Assembly: GCA_002478545.1 (NCBI GenBank)
Contig: DLOY01000078.1
Coordinates: forward strand, 1-12,428
DNA from: Micrococcales bacterium UBA7472
GTDB taxonomy: Bacteria; Actinomycetota; Actinomycetes; Actinomycetales; Microbacteriaceae
Direction of reading: 5' to 3'
Length of the DNA: 12,428 nt
A program made the translations under genes and the position numbers. Below the pieces are notes generated by a model that ran no database searches, had not been told where the DNA came from, and saw nothing but the letters and a program-made list of their open reading frames with translations. Of this stretch, positions 1-4,466 are shown piece by piece; positions within the stretch are counted from its first letter, which is position 1, and the number at the start of each line of letters is the position of its first letter.

Positions 1-332
1 GAGGTGGCCACCGCTCTTCTGGTCGCTGGCTGAATCACCTCAACCACAGGGACTGCCATACCCGCGGTGTAGCGTTCTCTTGCATCTCTAAGGACTGCCG
101 CGGAAGCTGAATTGCAGGCAATCACAAGCATCTTTACGCCGGAGGCAACGAGTTCATCCATGACCTCAAGGGCGAGCTCTCGGACCTCAGAGATCGGTCT
201 TGGCCCATAGGGGGCATGCGCAGTATCGCCAACGTAGACGATTGATTCGTGCGGCAGCTGGTCAATGATGGCGCGGGCTACCGTCAGGCCACCGACTCCA
301 GAGTCGAACACGCCAATTGGTCTTGGATCCAC
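1..332 (-). CDS. murI: glutamate racemase, N-terminal part (cut by window edge)
   Basis: Only the first 110 codons are inside the window; the gene runs off the left edge. The enzyme interconverts L- and D-glutamate and so supplies D-Glu for peptidoglycan in the cytoplasm. Visible family signatures are IGVFDSGVGGLTV (residues 6-18, with the Asp-Ser pair at 10-11), DTAHAPYG (36-43) and IACNSASAA (71-79), in which Cys73 is the first of the two catalytic cysteines. The second cysteine lies outside the window. The start is GTG at 332 (MDPRPIGVFDSG). There is no Shine-Dalgarno sequence, but TAGACT lies exactly 6 nt upstream, which suggests a leaderless transcript. The gene is divergent from pncB with 45 bp between the starts (42 bp if pncB starts at 375). 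Confidence 0.95.
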   Translation of the reverse strand, partial: MDPRPIGVFDSGVGGLTVARAIIDQLPHESIVYVGDTAHAPYGPRPISEVRELALEVMDELVASGVKMLVIACNSASAAVLRDARERYTAGMAVPVVEVIQPATRRAVAT

Positions 333-338
333 TCGGTA

Positions 339-344
339 AGTCTA
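339..344 (-). promoter_or_regulatory. -10 box of murI, leaderless type
   Basis: Read on the minus strand this is TAGACT, then 6 nt (TACCGA), then the GTG start of murI. It fits the actinobacterial TANNNT consensus, and a start of transcription about 6-7 nt downstream would fall on the start codon. No convincing -35 hexamer is visible. Confidence 0.5.
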
Positions 345-346
345 GA

Positions 347-360
347 GCGGGAGTGCCCGC
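347..360. repeat. inverted repeat between the murI and pncB -10 boxes
   Basis: A perfect 5-bp inverted repeat, GCGGG-AGTG-CCCGC, sits in the 45-bp divergent intergenic region. It starts 2 bp from the murI -10 box and ends 5 bp before the pncB -10 box. Its position would let a bound protein affect both promoters. A short GC-rich repeat can also arise by chance. Confidence 0.4.
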
Positions 361-365
361 CTGAT

Positions 366-371
366 TAGGCT
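366..371 (+). promoter_or_regulatory. -10 box of pncB, leaderless type
   Basis: TAGGCT is followed by 6 nt and the GTG at 378. It has the same TAGNCT-N6-start layout as murI and the lipoprotein gene at 3870-4265. No clear -35 hexamer is seen 16-19 nt upstream; that space is taken by the inverted repeat. Confidence 0.45.
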
Positions 372-377
372 GTAGTG

Positions 378-1637
378 GTGTCTGTCGCGCTTTACACCGA
401 TCGTTATGAACTAACCATGGTTCAGGCAGCCTTGCATTCGGGCAAGGCATCAAGGCCATGCGTATTTGAGGTGTTCTCTCGATCCCTTCCGGCTGGTCGA
501 AGATTCGGCGTCCTGGCGGGCATCGATCGCGTTTTGGATGCGGTGCAAGATTTCACGTTCACCCAAGAGCAACTTGACTTTTTAGCCTCTAATCAGATTG
601 TCAATGACCAGACCGTAGATTTTCTGGCCAACTACCGTTTCCGGGGAGACATCAGAGGTTATAGGGAGGGCGAAATTTACTTCCCCCACTCCCCGGTTTT
701 GACCGTAGAGGGCAGTTTTGCCGATGCCGTGATCTTGGAAACAGTGATTCTCTCTATTCTGAACTTTGATTCAGCTGTAGCTTCCGCCGGCGCAAGAATG
801 CGTTCGGCTGCTGGCTCTCGACGCCTCATCGAAATGGGTGGACGGAGGGTTCATGAGGCCGCTGCGGTTGCGGCAGCAAGAGCTGCTTATCTTGTCGGAT
901 TCGATGGCACCAGCAACCTTGAAGCCGGAATGCGCTACGACATACCTACCTTTGGAACCAGTGCCCACTCGTTTACCCTGCTACACGACAGTGAGGATCA
1001 GGCGTTCGATTCGCAGTTGAGTGCGCTTGGTAACTCAACCACCCTGTTGGTAGACACCTACGACGTTGAGCGTGCTGTGAGAAAAGCAGTCGAGCTTTCA
1101 AGCGGCAAGCTACATGCCGTGAGATTGGACTCCGGGGACTTGGTTGCCTCAGCAATCGAAGTTCGCAGGTTACTGGACGAGCTCGGCGCAACCGAAACTC
1201 AGATCACTGTCACCAGCGATCTCGATGAATACACCATCGCAGCACTAGCTCAGGCCCCGGTAAACAACTATGGGGTTGGAACCTCATTGGTCACCGGATC
1301 AGGATTTCCAACCGCCGGCTTCGTTTACAAACTGGTGTCCCATTTTGATGGTGAGAACTGGGTCGCGATGGCGAAGAAGTCAGCCAATAAAGTCTCGCGC
1401 GGAGGCAAGAAGCGAGCTGTGCGCGAAATACAAGATGGCAGGGCGGTTTGCGAACTGATTTCAGATGAGGCCGCCGGAAGAGAGCTCCAGGTCACCTACA
1501 TCAAGGATGGCAATCTGGTTTTCAAACCGAATCTAAGCGAAGCCAGAACTCACCACCAGTCAGTCCTGGCTGAACTTCCAGTCGAGGCATTGCGGCTCTC
1601 CAGAGGAGAAGCCGCGATCCCGACCGAATTCCACTAG
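378..1637 (+). CDS. pncB: nicotinate phosphoribosyltransferase
   Basis: This cytoplasmic enzyme converts nicotinate and PRPP to nicotinate mononucleotide, the entry step of the Preiss-Handler NAD salvage route. The product is about 419 aa, typical for actinobacterial PncB. Family motifs are TDRYELTMVQAAL near the N-terminus, RRFGVLAGIDRVLD (about 41-54), FGTSAHSF (about 192-199, whose histidine corresponds to the residue phosphorylated in the family), VRLDSGDL (about 248-255) and VTSDLDEYTI (about 278-287). The frame also offers a GTG at 375. I prefer 378 because it lies 6 nt after a TAGGCT -10 box and there is no ribosome binding site for either. The gene is divergent from murI and convergent with the DUF3039 gene, with which its stop codon overlaps by 4 nt. 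Confidence 0.95.
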   Translation: MSVALYTDRYELTMVQAALHSGKASRPCVFEVFSRSLPAGRRFGVLAGIDRVLDAVQDFTFTQEQLDFLASNQIVNDQTVDFLANYRFRGDIRGYREGEIYFPHSPVLTVEGSFADAVILETVILSILNFDSAVASAGARMRSAAGSRRLIEMGGRRVHEAAAVAAARAAYLVGFDGTSNLEAGMRYDIPTFGTSAHSFTLLHDSEDQAFDSQLSALGNSTTLLVDTYDVERAVRKAVELSSGKLHAVRLDSGDLVASAIEVRRLLDELGATETQITVTSDLDEYTIAALAQAPVNNYGVGTSLVTGSGFPTAGFVYKLVSHFDGENWVAMAKKSANKVSRGGKKRAVREIQDGRAVCELISDEAAGRELQVTYIKDGNLVFKPNLSEARTHHQSVLAELPVEALRLSRGEAAIPTEFH

Positions 1638-1867
1638 TCCTTGAGCAGGCCCTCGTAGATCTCTTTGCAGGTTGGGCAAACTGGAAACTTCTGCGGATCC
1701 CGTGATGGAACCCAAACCTTGCCGCATAAAGCAACTACGGCACTACCCATGACGGCTGACTCAACGATCTTGTTCTTATTTACATAGTGTGAGTAGCGCT
1801 CGTGGTCGCCATTGTCGATCTCGACTTGTTCTTTCTCGAGTGTGCTCGAGCCGTGCTGGGTTTCCAT
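1634..1867 (-). CDS. DUF3039 family small protein
   Basis: This 77-aa protein belongs to an actinobacterial family of unknown function. I recognise the conserved core around ALCGKVWVP (47-55) and FPVCPTCKEIYEGL (61-74), preceded by HERYSHYV (22-29). Cys48, Cys64 and Cys67 with nearby histidines look like a small metal-binding (zinc-ribbon-like) fold, which is inference. The N-terminal 20 residues are polar and probably disordered. ATG at 1867 is 5 bp after the HtrA-like gene stop, so the two could be one transcript. There is only weak SD-like sequence (TAGG), and TAAAAT stands 7 nt before the ATG, so a separate leaderless transcript is also possible. Its TAG stop shares CTAG with the opposing pncB stop. 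Confidence 0.85.
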   Translation of the reverse strand: METQHGSSTLEKEQVEIDNGDHERYSHYVNKNKIVESAVMGSAVVALCGKVWVPSRDPQKFPVCPTCKEIYEGLLKD

Positions 1868-1872
1868 GGCGC

Positions 1873-3078
1873 CTATTTTAGGTCTGAGGCATCACCCAAG
1901 GTGGCGGTAAGAGAGATGACCGCACCGTCACGCAGCACATCTACCTGAACCTTGGCACCCGCTGGTTGAGCCCTAACCAGGGCAGTAAGGTCAGATGCAC
2001 CGTTGACGCGCTTGCCGGCAAACTTCACAACCACGTCACCGATCCTCACGCCCGCTTTTTCAGCAGCCCCACCCTCGGTCAAATCCTCTACGAGCGCTCC
2101 GGTTGAAAATGAAGAATCTGCCTCGGAGTTATCCCTTACCAAAGCACCGAGAAGTCCATGCGAAGCCTCACCGGTGTCAACTATCTCTTGGGCAATTCGC
2201 TTTGCAGTATTTGAAGGAATGGCGAAACCGACACCAATGCTGCCAGCCTCTCCCCCACCGGCGGTTGCGATGGCAACGTTGATACCAATTAGTTCACCCG
2301 TGTTATTCACCAGCGCACCACCGGAGTTTCCAGGGTTGATTGCGGCATCGGTCTGAATAACCTGAAGACTGATTGGGGCACCGCCAGATCCAGTCCAGAA
2401 CTGCAGGCTACTGTCGCCATTGACCTCAGAGCTTGCAACCTGAATGGTCCGGTCAAGAGCTGAGACAATTCCCTGAGTCACCGTTGATGCGAGACCTAGT
2501 GGGGCGCCAATTGCCACGACGTCCTGACCCACATTCAAATTATCTGAATCAGAAAACACGATCGGCTTGAGACCGTTCTCGGAAATCTTGATTACCGCTA
2601 GGTCATAAACCGGGTCAAACCCCACCAACTGAGCCCTATAAACCTCTCCGGTAGAGAGCTGAACCGCTATCTTGGCATCTTCGGTGAGGCCACTCAGGGT
2701 CACAACATGTGCATTGGTGAGGATAAAGCCATCCTCGGTCAAGATGACCCCAGAACCAGAACCGGAAGAGGTGTCTGATTCAACCGAAAGTGTGACTACC
2801 GAAGGTGCTGCCGCAGCAGCCGCACCGGTGACCCAGTTGACTGCCTGAGCATTATTCACAACCACCGGAGCCGGCTGGCTGAGGGTCAAGTAAGAAAGCG
2901 TAAATGCACTGGATGCGATGATCCCACCAACTGTTGCGGTGCTGAGTGCAAGAGCGGCAATTCCCAGCGGGCGAAAGACCTTGCTAGTTGAGCGCTTGGG
3001 CTTTGGGGTCTGTGGGGCCTGATATGCGGGACTTACCAAAAACTGAGCGTCGGAGGAACGATTCCACTGATTAGACAT
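1873..3078 (-). CDS. HtrA/DegP-like trypsin-fold serine protease with PDZ domain
   Basis: This is a membrane-anchored protease for surface or secreted protein quality control. Numbered from the chosen ATG (401 aa), it has a polar cytoplasmic N-terminus (1-35), one hydrophobic segment (about 38-64) acting as anchor, a chymotrypsin-fold protease domain (about 85-300) and a C-terminal PDZ domain (about 308-397). The catalytic triad is intact: His124 in TNAHVV, Asp159 in YDLAVIKI and Ser252 in GNSGGAL. The PDZ part carries KAGVRIGDVVVKFAGKRV. The frame extends to a TTG at 3117 and has ATGs at 3084 and 3078. GAAAGG at 3087-3092 lies 8 nt before 3078 but only 2 nt before 3084, so 3078 is preferred. 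The DUF3039 gene follows after 5 bp. Confidence 0.93.
   Translation of the reverse strand: MSNQWNRSSDAQFLVSPAYQAPQTPKPKRSTSKVFRPLGIAALALSTATVGGIIASSAFTLSYLTLSQPAPVVVNNAQAVNWVTGAAAAAAPSVVTLSVESDTSSGSGSGVILTEDGFILTNAHVVTLSGLTEDAKIAVQLSTGEVYRAQLVGFDPVYDLAVIKISENGLKPIVFSDSDNLNVGQDVVAIGAPLGLASTVTQGIVSALDRTIQVASSEVNGDSSLQFWTGSGGAPISLQVIQTDAAINPGNSGGALVNNTGELIGINVAIATAGGGEAGSIGVGFAIPSNTAKRIAQEIVDTGEASHGLLGALVRDNSEADSSFSTGALVEDLTEGGAAEKAGVRIGDVVVKFAGKRVNGASDLTALVRAQPAGAKVQVDVLRDGAVISLTATLGDASDLK
1875..1880 (-). promoter_or_regulatory. possible -10 box of the DUF3039 gene
   Basis: On the minus strand TAAAAT is followed by 7 nt and the ATG at 1867. The hexamer overlaps the last codons of the HtrA-like gene (Leu-Lys-stop), so it could be a coincidence of that coding sequence. 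No -35 was identified. Confidence 0.35.
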
Positions 3079-3086
3079 CGACATCG

Positions 3087-3092
3087 CCTTTC
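3087..3092 (-). promoter_or_regulatory. ribosome binding site of the HtrA-like gene
   Basis: GAAAGG on the minus strand has 8 nt to the ATG at 3078. It decides between three in-frame start codons (TTG 3117, ATG 3084, ATG 3078) in favour of the last. Confidence 0.6.
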
Positions 3093-3102
3093 GTTGCTCT
3101 TG

Positions 3103-3108
3103 ATTATG
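3103..3108 (-). promoter_or_regulatory. possible -10 box of the HtrA-like gene
   Basis: CATAAT on the minus strand is one mismatch from TATAAT. It would place transcription start about 18 nt before the ATG at 3078, leaving just enough leader for the ribosome binding site. No good -35 hexamer is present at 16-18 nt spacing. Confidence 0.35.
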
Positions 3109-3153
3109 AACCAGCAACTCTGGAGATTTTATGGATTATTCCTGAAGACTTCC

Positions 3154-3876
3154 TTAGCCTTGCCCGTCAACCAAAAGTGTTCGCCTTGGCGGATCGACTA
3201 TTCGAATAGACAGAAGGTTGCTTCCCAGGGTGAATTGCGCGGCGTTGTGATGCCAAACCCCTCCAGTCTCGTAGTCCACCTCGAACCTCACAAATACCTG
3301 GGCTGAGTGGTTACCCTCTCCATCAAAGCTTCTCGTGTTGGATCGACCAAAGCCTGTTGCGCCATCGGAGTATTCCCACCGGTAACCAACTGGGCGGAAT
3401 CGAATCTGGGCCGGTTCTCCAAAAAGCGAACCCGTTTGCCGCTGATCGCTCGACTCAGCGTAGAAATGGATTGCCTCGAAAGGCTCTGGCCTTTCTCGAG
3501 ACTCTCGGTAGGCAACCGGAGGCTGCGCCTTCGCAGAGAAGATGTCGTCGAGCTGCTCTGTGACTGAGCGATAGGCCGGCTTAGATTCCACGGGCTTATC
3601 GCCGATGCAGAGCCTCGATCCAACCTCAACCCAGGCAGTAATTACGGTTTGAGTCGGAACGTCGATGGTTCCATTCACGTAATACTTGCACTCGCGCATT
3701 GGCGCTGGCGATGAGGCCGCGCTGGTCTTGGTCTCCTGCTTTTTTGCACAGAGTGAGAACTCTCCGGTGGCCAGAGCGGCGGAATCACATTGTGAGCTGC
3801 AAATTCCTAGAGCAGCCAAAGTTACATCGCACGAGCTTCGAACCAATCCAGCCAGCAAGACCATTTCAACTAGCAA
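3154..3876 (-). CDS. putative exported protein with PKD-like domain, unknown function
   Basis: This 240-aa product is not one I can name. The N-terminal stretch (1-30) is moderately hydrophobic (MVLLAGLV, LAALGIC) and may be an export signal. Residues 40-60 are a low-complexity K/T/S/A/P linker. A C-terminal segment (about 155-230) has a PKD-like pattern: VGYRWEYSDG, an aromatic/glycine stretch, then alternating hydrophobic residues (AQVFVRFEVDY), as in an extracellular beta-sandwich. There are six cysteines (16, 26, 30, 43, 63, 90), all in the N-terminal half. The TTG at 3876 has AGAGG 7 nt upstream and overlaps the upstream lipoprotein gene by 7 nt. An ATG at 3864 is the alternative start. 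The overlap suggests translational coupling with the lipoprotein. No terminator is visible in the 75 bp before the HtrA-like start. Confidence 0.7.
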   Translation of the reverse strand: MLVEMVLLAGLVRSSCDVTLAALGICSSQCDSAALATGEFSLCAKKQETKTSAASSPAPMRECKYYVNGTIDVPTQTVITAWVEVGSRLCIGDKPVESKPAYRSVTEQLDDIFSAKAQPPVAYRESRERPEPFEAIHFYAESSDQRQTGSLFGEPAQIRFRPVGYRWEYSDGATGFGRSNTRSFDGEGNHSAQVFVRFEVDYETGGVWHHNAAQFTLGSNLLSIRIVDPPRRTLLVDGQG

Positions 3877-4265
3877 TCTCCCACCTCTTTCAAATCTGTG
3901 ATTTTCGAAGTTCCGGCAATTTGCCTTGTCTTGGCTCGCATTAGAAGGCCTTTGTTTGTCCGCTCCAACTGCACCTGATTCATGGATTGGTCTGTGAAGC
4001 GTATTCCTGTCACGTCCAAGCAGAATTCAAAATGAGAGTCGTCGATGATTGCAAAGTCTGAGTACTTAGCTCGTCCAGACTGACTCCAACCCAGATCACT
4101 GATAATCCGCAGGGCTCTGACTTGGGCCTCTCGAGCGGCGTCACTCAACTCATCAGATAGAACGCCACGAGCCGAATCCTCAAGATAGTTGATGAGCTGG
4201 CGTTCTGGAGATGCCGGTGCACAGCCAGCAAGGGATGCGATCAAAATCAGAATGAGTATCGGCAT
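3870..4265 (-). CDS. small putative lipoprotein, unknown function
   Basis: This is a 131-aa protein with a short lipoprotein signal: a very hydrophobic start (MPILILILIASLAGC) with lipobox L-A-G-C and the lipidated cysteine at residue 15. The amino-terminal charge normally seen before the hydrophobic core is missing, because the segment starts almost directly. The mature part has a helical acidic stretch (RQLINYLEDSAR, then a second helix to about residue 58) followed by a beta-rich part (DFAIIDDSHFEFCLDVTGIRF). No known family is recognised. ATG at 4265 follows TAGTCT by exactly 6 nt with no Shine-Dalgarno sequence, so a leaderless mRNA is likely. It is followed, with a 7-nt overlap, by the PKD-like gene. 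The two probably act together at the cell surface (inference). Confidence 0.75.
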   Translation of the reverse strand: MPILILILIASLAGCAPASPERQLINYLEDSARGVLSDELSDAAREAQVRALRIISDLGWSQSGRAKYSDFAIIDDSHFEFCLDVTGIRFTDQSMNQVQLERTNKGLLMRAKTRQIAGTSKITDLKEVGDC

Positions 4266-4271
4266 TACCGC

Positions 4272-4277
4272 AGACTA
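4272..4277 (-). promoter_or_regulatory. -10 box of the lipoprotein gene, leaderless type
   Basis: On the minus strand TAGTCT is followed by 6 nt (GCGGTA) and the ATG at 4265. This is the same TAGNCT-N6-start geometry as murI and pncB. A DnaA box lies about 27 bp further upstream, just above the expected -35 region. Confidence 0.5.
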
Positions 4278-4304
4278 TGGGGCCTCGGAAATTTGTGATT
4301 TCAG

Positions 4305-4313
4305 TTATCCACA
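4305..4313 (+). promoter_or_regulatory. consensus DnaA box
   Basis: TTATCCACA is an exact match to the high-affinity DnaA box. It lies between the tRNA-fMet terminator and the promoter of the lipoprotein gene. No cluster of further boxes surrounds it, so this is not an origin. It could be a regulatory or titration site, or chance. Confidence 0.4.
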
Positions 4314-4320
4314 TAAATGA

Positions 4321-4344
4321 AAACAGCCCCCGAAGGGGCTGTTT
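4321..4344 (-). terminator. rho-independent terminator after tRNA-fMet
   Basis: A perfect 10-bp stem is formed by AAACAGCCCC and GGGGCTGTTT. Read on the minus strand, the loop is the stable tetraloop TTCG and the stem is followed by a short T-rich run (TTTTCATTT). It begins 6 nt after the 3' end of the tRNA, so it ends the tRNA-fMet transcript and perhaps read-through from the UPF0182 gene. Confidence 0.85.
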
Positions 4345-4349
4345 CTAAT

Positions 4350-4426
4350 TGGTTGCGGGGGCAGGATTTGAACCTACGACCTCCGGGTTATGAGCCCGGC
4401 GAGCTACCGAACTGCTCCACCCCGCG
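4350..4426 (-). tRNA. initiator tRNA-fMet (anticodon CAT)
   Basis: This is a complete 77-nt cloverleaf with encoded CCA. The acceptor strands are CGCGGGG and CCCCGCA, giving the C1-A72 mismatch that marks initiator tRNA. The anticodon arm is CCGGG-CTCATAA-CCCGG, with the three consecutive G-C pairs at the base of the loop that direct the tRNA to the ribosomal P site. The D arm is GAGC/GCTC. The T arm is GTAGG-TTCAAAT-CCTGC with one G-U pair. It lies 32 nt after the UPF0182 stop on the same strand and is followed by a strong terminator. Confidence 0.97.
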
Positions 4427-4437
4427 GCGAAGTTCAA

Positions 4438-4466
4438 ATGCTACCAGCTGTTCTGAAATTAGTCCA
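4438..4466 (-). promoter_or_regulatory. candidate promoter of tRNA-fMet
   Basis: On the minus strand TGGACT (-35, 4 of 6 matches to TTGACA), a 17-nt spacer and TAGCAT (-10) put transcription start near 4431, about 5 nt before the tRNA 5' end. The -35 overlaps the last Leu-Asp-stop codons of the UPF0182 gene. This would give the tRNA its own promoter apart from the upstream operon. Confidence 0.4.

Noticed and set aside
1835..1850. CTCGAG-TGTG-CTCGAG repeat
   Set aside because: It falls inside the DUF3039 coding sequence (Leu-Glu codons). Two neighbouring palindromic hexamers by codon coincidence are more likely than a site.
2003..2356. Plus-strand open frame of 117 codons
   Set aside because: It lies wholly antisense to the protease and PDZ region of the HtrA-like gene, whose motifs are intact. 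No ribosome binding site or recognisable domain.
3478..3495. Hairpin GAAAGGC-TCTG-GCCTTTC
   Set aside because: It lies inside the PKD-like coding sequence with no T-run, so it is not a terminator.
3288..3629. Minus-strand open frame of 113 codons
   Set aside because: It is an alternative frame inside the PKD-like gene, rich in Arg/Ser, with no supporting start signal.
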